A DNA stretch of 64,000 nt from Desulfogranum marinum (lineage in GTDB: Bacteria; Desulfobacterota; Desulfobulbia; Desulfobulbales; Desulfobulbaceae): NCBI RefSeq assembly GCF_016918565.1, contig NZ_JAFFQD010000003.1, positions 1-64,000 of the forward strand. The letters are read 5' to 3'. Below the pieces are notes generated by a model that worked only from the letters and a program-made list of their open reading frames with translations, was not told the DNA's origin and made no database searches. Shown piece after piece: positions 43,370 to 54,049 of this stretch. Each line of letters starts with the position of its first letter. Position 1 is the stretch's first letter. The position numbers were made by a program, and so were the translations under genes.

Positions 43370-45019
43370 TTATGCCTTACTTTGCCGGTTGATGAGTTGT
43401 TGCTGAAGAATGGAAAGAAGATTATTTATAAACCAATAAAGTACCAGACCAGAGGCAAAATTAATAAACATAAAAGTGAAAATTATCGGCAAAAACTGCA
43501 TAACTCTCGCTTGTGTTGGGTCAGCAGTTGTAGGAGTCATTTTCTGCTGCAGATACATGGAAGCCCCCATCAGCAAGGTCAACACAGGCAACCCATGCAG
43601 ATAAGGAATATCCACCCCTATCCAAAGCCGATCTGGTGCAGAAAGGTCATTGATCCATAGCATGAACGGAGCATGGCGCAGCTCAATTGCAGCCATCAAA
43701 ACACGATACAGGGCGAAGAAAAATGGAATCTGGATAACCATGGGCAGGCACCCGCCCACAGGGTTGACTTTGTACGTTTTGTACATAGCCATCATTTCCT
43801 GATTCATTTTTGCAGGATCATCCTTGAATTTCTCTTTCAGCTTTGCCACTTTTGGCTGCAGTTTCTGCATGTTCTTCATGGACTTCATACCCTTCTGGGT
43901 AACAGGCCAGAACACCGCTTTAATTAAAACGGTCACCAAAATAATAGCTATTCCATAATTTTTTGTATAATCATAAAAAAAGTTCAACAGCCACAGCATG
44001 GGCTTTGCCAAAACATCAAACCAACCGAAATTCACTGCCTTAGCAAGTTCTCCCCCTGTAGCCTGCAGGATCTTAAGTTTTTTAGGACCGAAATATATGG
44101 AATATGCGTGCTCACTGGTTTCGCCAGCGCCAAGTGTCTCTATCCCTTCTGAAATGACAGTGCGAACACTTTCCTCATTACCTTGCAGGCTTACTACCAG
44201 GGTTTTATCTGATTTCGGCACAATGGACGTCATAAAGTAGTTATCCACATACCCAGACCAGCTGACATCTCCCTGTAGAATAATTGGGCCTTCGGCTATC
44301 TTTTTAGGTTTCGTTTCTACCAATTCGCCATTGACGTACGCTGCCGGTCCAGAAAAGAGGAATCGGCTGGTCGCACTGGCATGGGAAAACGACTTATGAA
44401 TCATACTCATCGCAGGTGATATCTGCAGCGGATTCCCCCCCACATTTTCCACCTGATACGTATCATCGATTAAGTAGGTATTCCCCCGAAACTTGAGCGT
44501 CCTAACTATTTTGGTCCCATCATCAAGGGTTGCTTGCATTACCAGAACAGCTTCTCCCTGCTCGTCAGTAACCACAACCGAATCGTTTCCCGCTGTAAAA
44601 AGCGGCAACACTTTTCCGGCTCCGTTATCAAGCGAAAAAAGAACCGGTAAGGTGTTGGGTGTCTGGGTAAGAACCAACTGCATTGGACCTGATTCAAGCT
44701 CAATGTCCGTTCGATACTTTTTGAGGACAAAACTTTTAAAACCACCCCCCTGCTCACTGATAACAGCCGTGTAAAGTGGTGTATCTATCGTGATATCCCG
44801 CGCATCAGGATTCACAGGGACAGCAACCATACTGTTGCTTGCCTGCGACGCTACCACTGGTTGTGCCGGTGCAGTGCTCTGCCCTGCACCTTGTTCCTGG
44901 CTACTGACGGTTTCCTTAACAACTGGTTGTTCAGCAACCGGTTTAACAAAAAAATATTGGTACCCGACAAGAATCAGGAATGAGAGAACAATAGCCAGAA
45001 AGGCTCTGAATAAGTCCAT
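43370..45019 (-). CDS. yidC: membrane protein insertase YidC
   Basis: 549 residues, Gram-negative type. N-terminal membrane segment (about 5-23), a large periplasmic beta domain to about 335, then the conserved insertase core with the FWPVTQKGMKSMKNM helix and GCLPMVIQIPFFFALYRVL near 430, and three to four more membrane helices. Inserts inner-membrane proteins with or without Sec. Confidence 0.96.
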   Translation of the reverse strand: MDLFRAFLAIVLSFLILVGYQYFFVKPVAEQPVVKETVSSQEQGAGQSTAPAQPVVASQASNSMVAVPVNPDARDITIDTPLYTAVISEQGGGFKSFVLKKYRTDIELESGPMQLVLTQTPNTLPVLFSLDNGAGKVLPLFTAGNDSVVVTDEQGEAVLVMQATLDDGTKIVRTLKFRGNTYLIDDTYQVENVGGNPLQISPAMSMIHKSFSHASATSRFLFSGPAAYVNGELVETKPKKIAEGPIILQGDVSWSGYVDNYFMTSIVPKSDKTLVVSLQGNEESVRTVISEGIETLGAGETSEHAYSIYFGPKKLKILQATGGELAKAVNFGWFDVLAKPMLWLLNFFYDYTKNYGIAIILVTVLIKAVFWPVTQKGMKSMKNMQKLQPKVAKLKEKFKDDPAKMNQEMMAMYKTYKVNPVGGCLPMVIQIPFFFALYRVLMAAIELRHAPFMLWINDLSAPDRLWIGVDIPYLHGLPVLTLLMGASMYLQQKMTPTTADPTQARVMQFLPIIFTFMFINFASGLVLYWFINNLLSILQQQLINRQSKA

Positions 45020-45083
45020 TTTTTTTCACACCTCGTAAAGACACTCTCGGCTGCACATGTATTTAATGCCCAAGACAAAAGTA

Positions 45084-45332
45084 TTATTTCACAGGGTCGT
45101 AACCGCCCTGAGAAAAAGGATGACAACGCAATATACGCCAAAGGCCTTTCAACCCTCCGCGAATTACGCCATATTTTTGTACCGCTTCAATTGCATACTG
45201 AGAACAGGAGGGAGTAAATCGACAGGTGGGGGGGAATAGTGGCGAAATAACATATTGATACCCCTTGAAAAGCAGCACCAGAAACTTTTGGGGAATCGAC
45301 GTCACAACGGCAAAAACATCTCTGATTTGCAT
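45084..45332 (-). CDS. yidD: membrane protein insertion efficiency factor YidD
   Basis: 82 residues. Contains the invariant [20 protein letters not shown] and [15 protein letters not shown] motifs of YidD, with three cysteines. Helps YidC insertion. The ATG is taken 14 bases after the rnpA stop; an upstream TTG would overlap rnpA and is less likely. Confidence 0.92.
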   Translation of the reverse strand: MQIRDVFAVVTSIPQKFLVLLFKGYQYVISPLFPPTCRFTPSCSQYAIEAVQKYGVIRGGLKGLWRILRCHPFSQGGYDPVK

Positions 45333-45346
45333 CACATATTTTCTTT

Positions 45347-45721
45347 TCAACAAAGCTCCCCATCGTTTAAATCATCAGGGAAGGACTTCGCATCCATTAC
45401 GGCTGAAACCATATGCTGGAAGTCGCTGGAACTACGCGCAGAAAAACCTGGACGAACAGTCACAACGACATCCGCATTCCGGGGAAACAAGTTTCTGTTC
45501 TTGCGAAAGACCTCACGTATAATACGCTTAATCCGGTTACGTTGAACCGCCCCCCCTACCTTTCGCTGTACACTTATGCCCAATCGACTCCATTGCTTCT
45601 GATTCGACATATAAATTACAGCAAAGCCATCACCGTACAGTCGATTTCCGTACCGGTAAACCCGATTGAATTCCCTGTTTTTTCTTATCAGACTTGTTTT
45701 AGGGAGTCCATGGGGTTTCAT
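45347..45721 (-). CDS. rnpA: ribonuclease P protein component
   Basis: 124 residues. The RNR motif region [15 protein letters not shown] near 58-72 and basic composition identify RnpA, the protein of RNase P that matures the 5' ends of tRNAs. Lies 6 bases after rpmH, as in most bacteria. Confidence 0.95.
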   Translation of the reverse strand: MKPHGLPKTSLIRKNREFNRVYRYGNRLYGDGFAVIYMSNQKQWSRLGISVQRKVGGAVQRNRIKRIIREVFRKNRNLFPRNADVVVTVRPGFSARSSSDFQHMVSAVMDAKSFPDDLNDGELC

Positions 45722-45727
45722 GTTTTC

Positions 45728-45865
45728 CTATGCTGCTAACTGCTTGCGCCCTTTTGCCCTTCTACGCTTGATTACAGCTCTTCCACCATGGGTTTTCATG
45801 CGGCTGCGAAAACCATGGGTACGGTGACGCTTGATGTTACTGGGTTGAAAAGTTCTTTTGCTCAT
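45728..45865 (-). CDS. rpmH: 50S ribosomal protein L34
   Basis: 45 residues, too short for many gene finders. It reads [20 protein letters not shown] and continues with [20 protein letters not shown], an unmistakable L34. A good GAAAGGAAATGAGTT leader with AAGGA precedes the ATG. First gene of the rpmH-rnpA-yidD-yidC-jag-mnmE run. Confidence 0.97.
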   Translation of the reverse strand: MSKRTFQPSNIKRHRTHGFRSRMKTHGGRAVIKRRRAKGRKQLAA

Positions 45866-45938
45866 AACTCATTTCCTTTCATGGTATAATATGTTTAATA
45901 AAAGCAGTTGTGAAACGGAGCTGAACCTTTCCAAGTAA

Positions 45939-45967
45939 CGTATAAACCTGTTCGGTAAGATGTACAA
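45939..45967 (-). promoter_or_regulatory. sigma-70-like promoter for the rpmH operon
   Basis: On the minus strand TTGTAC, a 17-base spacer, then TATACG give 4/6 matches to each box with ideal spacing. It lies about 75 bases before rpmH. Supported by pattern only. Confidence 0.55.
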
Positions 45968-46103
45968 TGGTCGATAGAACATATGGTTTTTCGAAAAAAG
46001 TATCTACTCTGTCTGCACACACTACAGTTGTTTCACGAAACTGCGTATTTTAATCACAGCATAGTCTATCTGTCAAACCATTTCATCTCAACAACGAAAA
46101 TGT

Positions 46104-46937
46104 ATGGTCAAATTGGATTATAATAGTGTCGATTGGGGCAAACTTTGGCAACAAGCGCAACAAAGTAGAGCAAAAAAAGAAAAAAAGGTAAAAGACTGGG
46201 ATAACCGGGCCCACTCTTTTGCCGCACGGACTGCGACCTCCATCTACACCAAGCACTTCCTGCAGCTCCTCCGACCTGAAGCACACTGGACAGTCTTGGA
46301 CGTCGGATCCGGGCCTGGGACACTGTCACTGCCCCTTGCACCTCGTGTGAGACATATCACCTGCCTTGATTTTTCAGGCAACATGCTCGATATACTTAAC
46401 AAACGAGCACAACAGTACAAGATAGCAAACATTACGACCTGCAAAGCCGCTTGGGAGGATGACTGGAGGCAGCTGGGTATCCGTCCTCACGAGCTTGCCA
46501 TTGCTTCCCGATCGCTTGCTGTCAGAGATCTAAAAGGTGCGATCAAACAACTCTGCTGTTTTGCAACTGAAAAAGTAGTGATCACTGACAAAGTTCGCCA
46601 TGGTCCTTTTGACCCTGGCGCCTTCAGAGCTCTACAAAGGCCTCTACAGACCGGACCTGATTATATCTATACCGTTAATCTCCTCTATCAAATGGGCTTT
46701 CTAGCCTCGATAGAGTATATACGCCTTGATGAGCATCCAACGTATCGCAACTTTGAGGATGCCATGACAAGCTACAGCTCCATGTTTCCCTCAATCAATC
46801 CCGATGAAAAAAAGCAATTGAAAAAATACCTTCAATCCATTACCACCTCCAATCAAAATGGAGGGGTTACAGTTCATAGGCAGCATGTTCCAACCTGGGC
46901 CTTCATTTCCTGGAACCCTAATGAACGTAATCTGTAA
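46104..46937 (+). CDS. class I SAM-dependent methyltransferase
   Basis: 277 residues. Motif I VLDVGSGPGTLSLPLA near 74-89, LDFSGNMLDIL (motif II) and a basic N-terminus (SRAKKEKKVKDWDNRA). The overall pattern, including TSIYTKHFLQLL, resembles small methyltransferases often found beside B12 or metal genes, but the substrate is unknown. Divergent from rpmH. Confidence 0.82.
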   Translation: MVKLDYNSVDWGKLWQQAQQSRAKKEKKVKDWDNRAHSFAARTATSIYTKHFLQLLRPEAHWTVLDVGSGPGTLSLPLAPRVRHITCLDFSGNMLDILNKRAQQYKIANITTCKAAWEDDWRQLGIRPHELAIASRSLAVRDLKGAIKQLCCFATEKVVITDKVRHGPFDPGAFRALQRPLQTGPDYIYTVNLLYQMGFLASIEYIRLDEHPTYRNFEDAMTSYSSMFPSINPDEKKQLKKYLQSITTSNQNGGVTVHRQHVPTWAFISWNPNERNL

Positions 46938-47032
46938 TCCAAAACTTTGCTAACATGTCAACAAAATAGTCATCTGTGTAAAAAACAGGGGCACAAGAAT
47001 TTGCAGCTGATCTGCAACACATCATTGAGCAT

Positions 47033-48439
47033 ATGATTTTTAAAAAAAAAGGTGCCACCGAAAATATCCTTATCCTTGGTCTTGGCGGCATTGGTTCTTA
47101 CCTGGCTAAACGACTCCTCCATGAAGGGTATGCGATTACCGTAATCGAGCCTGACAGCGACCTTGTCCGTTACGCCGACGGCGCTATGGATGCCCGCCTG
47201 ATACAAGGCAACGCCATGTCAGTGTCCTGCTGGAAGGATGCGCATGCAAAAAATATGGATTACCTGATTGCGGTGACAGACAACGATGCGATCAACATGC
47301 TCTCTGCAATGGTTGCTGATCGCTTTGACATACCTACTAAGATTGCCCGAGTAAGGTCCCAAGACTTTGGCCATAGCAACTCCCTGCTGAAAGGAGAAGA
47401 CCTCAAAGTAGACCTCTTCATTCACCCTGAAGAGCTTGCCGCCCAAGAAATTGTCCGCATGATCAAAAGAACTGCCGGTGATGAGATCATTGACATAGCT
47501 CTTGGCCAAATGCAGGTAATGGCCACCAGGATTACCCAAACATCCCCTTTTGCATTTAAAAATTTAATCGATATATCGAAAACCTACAGTGAGTTCCCGT
47601 TTCGAGTTGTGGCCATTGCCAGGGGGATCAGTACCGTTATCCCCTCCGGCGAGCACGAAATTCTTCCCCAGGATCAAGTCCTGATTATGGCAGACAAGAA
47701 AGACCTGCCGAAATTGATGGAGCTCACCGGGGTAAAGCAACATCGACGACACCGGGTGATGATCCTCGGCGGCGGCTTGGTTGGCTCCCGGATTGCCGAA
47801 CTTCTTGGAAAAACTTTTCGCGTCACCCTGCTGGAAAAAGACGGGAAAAGAGCGGAAGAATTGTCTTCTATGCTCAGAGACACGGAAGTACTCCATGGAG
47901 ACGGCTCTGACAAAGAAATTTTAGAAGAGACAGGCCTCAAGGACATTGACACGTTTATCGCTGCAACAGGAGAAAATGAAACCAATATCATGAGCTGCAT
48001 CCTCTCTAGACATCTCATGGCCGCTCATGATGGTGAGACGCAAGGAATGCAGAGAAAGACGATCTGCCTTGTCACCAAGGAGGAATATCTTGTACTTGCC
48101 TCCACCAGCGGACTCGACATAGTCCTTAACAAAAAGATCCTGGCCGGAAACGAAATTCTTACCTTTATTCGCGGGAGCGAGTTACTTTCCATCTCCCACA
48201 TGCATGGCTTTGATGCTGAAGTTGTTGACCTGATCGCGGCCCCCAACTCTCCTATCACCCGAAAACCGCTCGCTAATCAGACAAAGGCACTTGCCGGTCA
48301 TATCATTATCGGTAGTGTCTTTCGGGACGGGCAGTGGAAAACTGCTGTAGGAGATACACATATTCATAGTGGTGACAGGGCGATCGTCATCTGCAACTCA
48401 CTCTACCTAAAAGATGTTCGGAAGCTCTTTTCAGCCTGA
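47033..48439 (+). CDS. trkA: Trk potassium uptake system regulator TrkA
   Basis: 468 residues, two full RCK modules. The two NAD-binding glycine motifs are LGLGGIGSYLAKRL (about 13-26) and LGGGLVGSRIAELL (about 245), each followed by a TrkA-C domain. It gates the TrkH channel in response to NAD(H) or ATP. Convergent with trkH, so the two parts are on opposite strands. Confidence 0.94.
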   Translation: MIFKKKGATENILILGLGGIGSYLAKRLLHEGYAITVIEPDSDLVRYADGAMDARLIQGNAMSVSCWKDAHAKNMDYLIAVTDNDAINMLSAMVADRFDIPTKIARVRSQDFGHSNSLLKGEDLKVDLFIHPEELAAQEIVRMIKRTAGDEIIDIALGQMQVMATRITQTSPFAFKNLIDISKTYSEFPFRVVAIARGISTVIPSGEHEILPQDQVLIMADKKDLPKLMELTGVKQHRRHRVMILGGGLVGSRIAELLGKTFRVTLLEKDGKRAEELSSMLRDTEVLHGDGSDKEILEETGLKDIDTFIAATGENETNIMSCILSRHLMAAHDGETQGMQRKTICLVTKEEYLVLASTSGLDIVLNKKILAGNEILTFIRGSELLSISHMHGFDAEVVDLIAAPNSPITRKPLANQTKALAGHIIIGSVFRDGQWKTAVGDTHIHSGDRAIVICNSLYLKDVRKLFSA

Positions 48440-48454
48440 CAGTAGAAATGCCCT

Positions 48455-49912
48455 CTATTTCTTCCAAAATGACGGATAAAAAATAACCAAAGCGGAAAAC
48501 ATTTCCAATCGTCCAACCAGCATATTCCAGGACAGAAACCATTTGCTGGCATCAGATAAAAAAGCAAAATTTTCACTGGGACCGACAGCACCAAAGCCAG
48601 GGCCGATATTCATCAGAGCTGAAATAACTGCGCTCATAGCACTAATATAGTCAAGCTCCTCCAAAAGAGACATCAAGCATCCGCCCCCCAGAACCATAAA
48701 AATATTTACTATAAAATAGCACAAGGCTAGATCGACCACAGAAGAATCTACAGCCTTCTGATTCAGACGAATCGTAATCACAGAGCGGGGCTGAAAAAAT
48801 ATTTTGCGAATGGAATTGTACATGTATTTACAAATAATCACATAGTGCACCACCTTAATCCCACTTGTTGTAGAGCCGGCACAGGCGCCGACAAAACAGA
48901 CGGCAAAAAGAAACATCTGCGCAGCTTGAGGCCACAGTTCATAATTTGTGGTCGTAAAACCTGTGGTCGTTAAAAGTGACATTACCTGAAAAGTGCCGAA
49001 CCGAAATGCATCAGCGATCGTATTATAGGTGCCGTTTTTGAGCAGTATGAGTGATACCATTACCGAAAAGAAGAGAACCAGCACCACGTACCACTTGAAT
49101 TCCGTATTCCTGTAAACAGCTTTCCACTCCCCTTGCAGCAACAGAAAAAAAAGAAGAAAAGTTGTCCCACCCAAAAACATGAACAGGATGGTTACCCAAT
49201 CAAAATAAGCACTGTTATAGTGCCCAATACTTAAATTTTTGGGAGAATAACCAGAGGTGGAAATCGTCCCAAAAGCTGTGCAAAGGGCATCAAAAATCGA
49301 CATATCGCCGGCCCACAATAAACCGGCCTGGAGAAAATTCAAACAAAGATAGATCCACCAGAGACTGATCATGGTGTCACGATTGCGCGGCTTGAACTTT
49401 TCTTTAGTGATGACTTGACCAGGGCTTGACTCCGCCCTGAACAAACGGAGGCCTCCCATTCCTTGGGGAAGTAAGATGACGGTTAGAGTAAGAAATCCCA
49501 TCCCGCCGAGCAGATGGGTCTCACTGCGCCAGAACAATAAGCCATGGGGAACACACTCTATGTCGGTGAGCACTGTTGCTCCGGTGGTGGTATACCCGGA
49601 TATCATCTCAAAATAGGCATCGGTAAATGAAGGTATTGAACCATGAAGCATAAATGGGAGGGCGGAAAAGGCAGAAACGATAAACCAACCAAAAACTGCA
49701 ACAATAATCCCGTCCTTCATATTCAGTTCGTAATTTTTGCGACATAACCACCACGCAGGAAGCCCTAGAAAAAAAGTCACGGCAGCTGACACCACCAAGG
49801 GAATCAGATCCCCCTCTCCGTAATACAAAGAACAGAGAGCAGGGAACAGCATGGTGCTACCGGTCACCATGAGTAACAATCCAAACACGTGAATGATTGA
49901 TGCAAAATGCAT
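48455..49912 (-). CDS. trkH: Trk potassium transporter membrane subunit TrkH
   Basis: 485 residues from the chosen ATG with about ten to twelve membrane helices and the four pore loops, e.g. SGYTTTGATVL and STSGYSP, TTTGFTTTN, and AGSTTSGIKV. It forms the potassium channel unit with TrkA. A longer start at an upstream GTG would add 26 residues; the chosen ATG fits the usual MxFxxIxxVxGLLL beginning. Confidence 0.93.
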   Translation of the reverse strand: MHFASIIHVFGLLLMVTGSTMLFPALCSLYYGEGDLIPLVVSAAVTFFLGLPAWWLCRKNYELNMKDGIIVAVFGWFIVSAFSALPFMLHGSIPSFTDAYFEMISGYTTTGATVLTDIECVPHGLLFWRSETHLLGGMGFLTLTVILLPQGMGGLRLFRAESSPGQVITKEKFKPRNRDTMISLWWIYLCLNFLQAGLLWAGDMSIFDALCTAFGTISTSGYSPKNLSIGHYNSAYFDWVTILFMFLGGTTFLLFFLLLQGEWKAVYRNTEFKWYVVLVLFFSVMVSLILLKNGTYNTIADAFRFGTFQVMSLLTTTGFTTTNYELWPQAAQMFLFAVCFVGACAGSTTSGIKVVHYVIICKYMYNSIRKIFFQPRSVITIRLNQKAVDSSVVDLALCYFIVNIFMVLGGGCLMSLLEELDYISAMSAVISALMNIGPGFGAVGPSENFAFLSDASKWFLSWNMLVGRLEMFSALVIFYPSFWKK

Positions 49913-50149
49913 AACGAGAGGAAAGGTCCTTGTAAAAAAGTAGGCTCTACTATCAGCAAAGATGGTCACGGTAAAGAATAGCGGCTCCACTTTATACGCG
50001 CTAATTCTTCGTCAATTGATGCTTCCCATTGCAAAATGGAACTGTGCTCTCTATAATAAATGTTTTATTGCAGAGTCAATAGCTGATCACTTCGCTTCGC
50101 TATGCCGCAGTTTCAGTATACTCTTCATTCCTTCTACCCAGTTAATCAT

Positions 50150-52033
50150 ATGACAGATTTTGATATTGCCGTAATCGGTGCCGGTCACGCCGGTTGTGAG
50201 GCAGCTCTTGCTGCCGCCAGGATGGGGTGTCGCACCCTTGTGTGTGTTATTAATGTAGACACCATAGGTGCTATGTCCTGCAACCCTGCCATTGGAGGAC
50301 TTGCCAAAGGTCACCTCGTTAAGGAGATCGATGCTCTTGGCGGAGAAATGGCAAAAAATATAGATGCAACCGGTATCCAATTTCGTCGACTTAACACCAG
50401 TAAAGGACCTGCCGTACGATCCTCGCGGGCCCAAGCCGATAGGCTGCTGTATCGACTGCGAATGAAGAATATTCTTGAAAACCAGGAGAATTTAGAAATA
50501 AGACAAACAGTAGTTGATGAAATTCTTGTAGAAAATGATCAAATTGTCGGCATCAGAACCTCTCTAGACGAACATCTCACCGTCAAGGCCGTGGTTGTCA
50601 CCACCGGAACCTTTCTCAACGGGCTTATTCATGTTGGCCTGAAACATTTCCCGGCAGGAAGAATGGGTGATGTTCCATCGCTGAAACTTGCAGAGTGGTT
50701 CAAGGCATATGGCTTCACGGTGGGTAGGATGAAAACAGGGACAACGCCCCGTATCGATGGCAACACCATTGACTATTCACAACTGGAGGCACAGTATTCT
50801 GATGAGCCGCCAAATCTATTCTCTTTTTCCTCTTCCGGGGCACCTCCGCTTGAACAACGTCCATGCTATATTACCTACACCAATCAAAGGACTCATCAAA
50901 TAATCGGCGACTCCATAGACCAGTCACCATTGTTTGCAGGTATCATAGAAGGGGTTGGCGCTCGTTACTGCCCTTCCATTGAGGACAAAGTAATGCGTTT
51001 TCCCGAAAAAAACAGACACCAAATTTTCCTTGAGCCGGAAGGGCTTGACACTGTAGAGGTGTATCCTAACGGAATTCCGACCAGTCTGCCATTGAGCACT
51101 CAGATTGACATGATCCACTCAATACCAGGCATGGAAAATGCTTGTATTATACGCCCAGGGTATGCCATTGAGTACGACTATGTTGATCCACGGGAGCTTA
51201 AACCGTCCTTGGAAACTAAAAAAATCCAGGGGCTCTTTCTGGCAGGCCAGATAAACGGCACCTCCGGCTATGAAGAAGCTGCGGGACAGGGATTGATCGC
51301 TGCAATCAACAGTGTCAAATTTGTTCGCAATCAGGAGCCATTAGTGCTCGACCGCTCACAAGCGTACCTCGGCGTACTGATAGATGATCTGGTTACTCTG
51401 GGTACCAAGGAACCCTACCGCCTCTTCACCTCCAGAGCTGAATATCGGTTGCTCCTCCGCGAAGACAATGCCGATAGAAGGCTGAGGGAAATCGGCTATA
51501 ATCTTGGCCTGGTAGACCAAGACACATGGGAGTCTTTTCTTGCCAAAAAGAAAAGTATAAATGAAGCAGTCAATGCGCTGCATGAGACCAGGATAAAGCC
51601 GTCAGCAGAGGTTAATCACTTTCTACAAGAGTTTAACTCTACGCCTTTAAGCCAGGCATTATCCATGGGAGACCTTCTTCGCCGACCGGAAATCAAACTT
51701 GCCGACCTCACCCGGCTGGTCTCAGAAACTGAGGTGGGCTTACCAGCGGCACTTGAGGGCCTGAAGTTTGTAGAGGAAGTAGAGCTCCAGGTCAAATACG
51801 CCGGCTATATCAAACGTCAGGAAGAACAGGTCCACAGATTCAAAAAGCTTGAACAAATGGCCTTACCGGAAAAAATGATATACAAAGGACTCCCCGGACT
51901 CTCCAATGAAGTCGTTGAAAAGCTAACCAAAGTTCAACCGCAATCACTTGGACAGGCTTCGCGTATCTCGGGAGTAACACCTGCTGCGGTATCAGTTCTC
52001 CAGGTCTATCTGAAGCAGAAAGGACTCCTCTAA
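50150..52033 (+). CDS. mnmG: tRNA uridine-5-carboxymethylaminomethyl modification enzyme MnmG
   Basis: 627 residues. FAD-binding motif [17 protein letters not shown] at the N-terminus, [43 protein letters not shown] and the helical C-terminal domain are all MnmG. It works with MnmE. The later ATG is chosen by comparison with the family (MxxFDxxVIGxGHAG); an in-frame ATG 16 codons earlier exists. Divergent from trkH and followed by lgt. Confidence 0.96.
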   Translation: MTDFDIAVIGAGHAGCEAALAAARMGCRTLVCVINVDTIGAMSCNPAIGGLAKGHLVKEIDALGGEMAKNIDATGIQFRRLNTSKGPAVRSSRAQADRLLYRLRMKNILENQENLEIRQTVVDEILVENDQIVGIRTSLDEHLTVKAVVVTTGTFLNGLIHVGLKHFPAGRMGDVPSLKLAEWFKAYGFTVGRMKTGTTPRIDGNTIDYSQLEAQYSDEPPNLFSFSSSGAPPLEQRPCYITYTNQRTHQIIGDSIDQSPLFAGIIEGVGARYCPSIEDKVMRFPEKNRHQIFLEPEGLDTVEVYPNGIPTSLPLSTQIDMIHSIPGMENACIIRPGYAIEYDYVDPRELKPSLETKKIQGLFLAGQINGTSGYEEAAGQGLIAAINSVKFVRNQEPLVLDRSQAYLGVLIDDLVTLGTKEPYRLFTSRAEYRLLLREDNADRRLREIGYNLGLVDQDTWESFLAKKKSINEAVNALHETRIKPSAEVNHFLQEFNSTPLSQALSMGDLLRRPEIKLADLTRLVSETEVGLPAALEGLKFVEEVELQVKYAGYIKRQEEQVHRFKKLEQMALPEKMIYKGLPGLSNEVVEKLTKVQPQSLGQASRISGVTPAAVSVLQVYLKQKGLL

Positions 52034-52049
52034 CCTGAGAATTGTTTGC

Positions 52050-52868
52050 ATGCTCTCCTATCCTCAGCTAGACCCAATCATTTTTTCCGTCGGCCCATTG
52101 TCAGTTCGCTGGTACGGCTTGATGTACGTAATTGGGTTTGTCGCCGCATACCTGCTGGTTGCCTACCAAGCCAAAAGATTTGGCTGGCACAAGTTAACAA
52201 ACCATCTGGACAATCTTAACCTCTCCCTCATTATTGGGGTTATTATCGGGGGCAGATTGGGATATGTTTGCTTTTACAACCCAACGTATTATCTTCAAAA
52301 TCCTTTGGATATGTTCGCCATATGGCACGGGGGGATGTCGTTTCACGGCGGCTGCACGGGTGCACTGACAGCAGGGGTTATTTACTGTTCCCGCAATGGG
52401 CTCCAATTCTGGAAAGCAGCAGATCTTTACGTTGTTACGGTGCCGATTGGTCTTTTTTTCGGTCGCTTAGGTAATTTTATAAACGGAGAACTCTATGGTC
52501 GAGCCACAACAGTTGGCTGGGGCATGATCTTTCCCGGTGGGGGGCCGCTGCCGCGCCATCCTTCACAACTCTATGAAGCTTTTTTGGAGGGAATTGTTTT
52601 ATTCGCTATCCTGTGGAGCATAAAAGGCAAACCATGGACTAAGCATCCGAAAACATTGTGGCCCCATGGATCTCTGTTGGCTCTTTTTTTGATTTGCTAC
52701 AGTGTATTTCGTTTTATTGTGGAATATTTTCGTGAACCTGACCCACAGTTAGGATTGCTGCTTGCTGGTTTTTCTATGGGTCAGGTGCTCAGCTGTTTCA
52801 TGAGCGCGATTGGGATAGGTATTTGGTATTGGCGAAGTATAGTCTCAACGGGCAGCAAGCTGCCGTAG
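52050..52868 (+). CDS. lgt: prolipoprotein diacylglyceryl transferase
   Basis: 272 residues with about seven membrane helices. Family motifs: GGRLGYV, HGGMSFHGG and GRLGNFINGELYGR, which hold the catalytic and lipid-binding residues. Adds diacylglycerol to the lipobox cysteine of prolipoproteins. Starts 16 bases after mnmG. Confidence 0.95.
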   Translation: MLSYPQLDPIIFSVGPLSVRWYGLMYVIGFVAAYLLVAYQAKRFGWHKLTNHLDNLNLSLIIGVIIGGRLGYVCFYNPTYYLQNPLDMFAIWHGGMSFHGGCTGALTAGVIYCSRNGLQFWKAADLYVVTVPIGLFFGRLGNFINGELYGRATTVGWGMIFPGGGPLPRHPSQLYEAFLEGIVLFAILWSIKGKPWTKHPKTLWPHGSLLALFLICYSVFRFIVEYFREPDPQLGLLLAGFSMGQVLSCFMSAIGIGIWYWRSIVSTGSKLP

Positions 52869-52878
52869 GCGCGAGTGC

Positions 52879-53157
52879 TTAATACTCGCCAAGCTTTCGT
52901 GAAAGATGTTTTCCTGGTCTGAACCTGACCGCCTTACGTGAAGGGATTGGGACGACTTCGCCTGTTTTCGGATTTCTCCCAGTGCGAGGGGCGCGATCAA
53001 CAACGCTAAAGCTACCAAATCCAGCCAATGTAACTCGCTCACCACCTTCCATGGCGCTCGACATCATAGTTAACATTCCGTTCAGGCCTCGTTCTGCTGC
53101 GGCTTTACTGATCCGTGCTGAACTGGCTATGGTTTCGATGAGATCACTTTTATTCAT
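52879..53157 (-). CDS. HU-family DNA-binding protein
   Basis: 92 residues. MNKSDLIETIASSARISKAAAERG and GFGSFSVVDRAPRTGRNPKTG are HU/IHF hallmarks (shown here in parts), with the GRNPKTGE loop that inserts into DNA. The ATG at an AGGGGGAAG ribosome binding site is chosen over the upstream codons. Convergent with lgt, ten bases apart. Confidence 0.94.
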   Translation of the reverse strand: MNKSDLIETIASSARISKAAAERGLNGMLTMMSSAMEGGERVTLAGFGSFSVVDRAPRTGRNPKTGEVVPIPSRKAVRFRPGKHLSRKLGEY

Positions 53158-53380
53158 TCTTCCCCCTTCTTCTCTTTGGATAGTAATCAAAGGCATTAAA
53201 AATGCGATCTTTCCATTTTTTTATTTGATTAACTAAAACGCAGCAGAAGTAAAAAAACAATTGGGGGAACTACTGACCGGCATTAGGTATTTTTACCTAA
53301 AAGACCAAAAAATAATATAAAAGAAGGGAAGTTAAGAGAAATGGAATAACCTAAAAAAAAAACACGTTGCCTATCTTTTT

Positions 53381-54049
53381 TTAGACATCTTCTAAAAATA
53401 AATTATTTCGAACAACATAATTAACCAAGTCGACCGTGTTTTTCATGTTGAATTTTTTGATAAGACTTGCCCTGTGATGATCGACGGTACGTGGGCTTAA
53501 GGTTAACAAGGCGGCAATTTTCTTACTCGTATATCCCTTGACAACCAATTGCAGCACCTGTTTTTCACGCGGTGACAAAGTAACCATCGGTACACTTGCC
53601 TGTTCTCTAAAGGCACCGATCATATCCCCGGATATTGCCTCCTGCAATTGCGGAGAAACATAGGTTTTCCCTTTTTTTATTCTCTCTATGGCTTTTATCA
53701 GCTCAGCGTCGGAGTCTTCTTTGATCAGGTAACCATGCACCCCGGCAGCTATGGAATGGTAAAAGTATTGATTATCTCCATGCATGGTAACAATCAAAAC
53801 TTTGATATCAGGATAACGTTGTTTTATCTTTCCGACAGCCTCGATCCCGTTCATATCAGGCATTGAAATATCAAGAATAACCATGTCAGGATTATGCTCT
53901 TTGAGCAATTCGAGCAATTCAATGCCGTTTGCAGCTTCCGCAACTACACTCATCCCATCATTATCAGCAATAATACTTTTTATACCTTGTCGAATGAGAC
54001 TATGGTCGTCTGCTATGATTATTCTATAGTTTTCTTTTTCAGTGTCCAT
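53381..54049 (-). CDS. NarL/LuxR-type response regulator
   Basis: 222 residues. Receiver domain with acidic Asp13-Asp14 and phosphoacceptor Asp60 (MVILDISMPD), and a C-terminal LuxR helix-turn-helix (LSPREKQVLQLVVKGYTSKK, SPRTVDHHRA). No sensor kinase is adjacent. The start overlaps the stop of the DNA repair fusion gene by one base (TAATG), so the two are co-translated; this suggests coupling of repair and a regulatory signal, or simple operon crowding. Confidence 0.93.
   Translation of the reverse strand: MDTEKENYRIIIADDHSLIRQGIKSIIADNDGMSVVAEAANGIELLELLKEHNPDMVILDISMPDMNGIEAVGKIKQRYPDIKVLIVTMHGDNQYFYHSIAAGVHGYLIKEDSDAELIKAIERIKKGKTYVSPQLQEAISGDMIGAFREQASVPMVTLSPREKQVLQLVVKGYTSKKIAALLTLSPRTVDHHRASLIKKFNMKNTVDLVNYVVRNNLFLEDV

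Noticed and set aside
45866-46103. Replication origin upstream of rpmH
   Set aside because: No dnaA gene and no clear cluster of TTATNCACA boxes; only a promoter-like sequence is seen.
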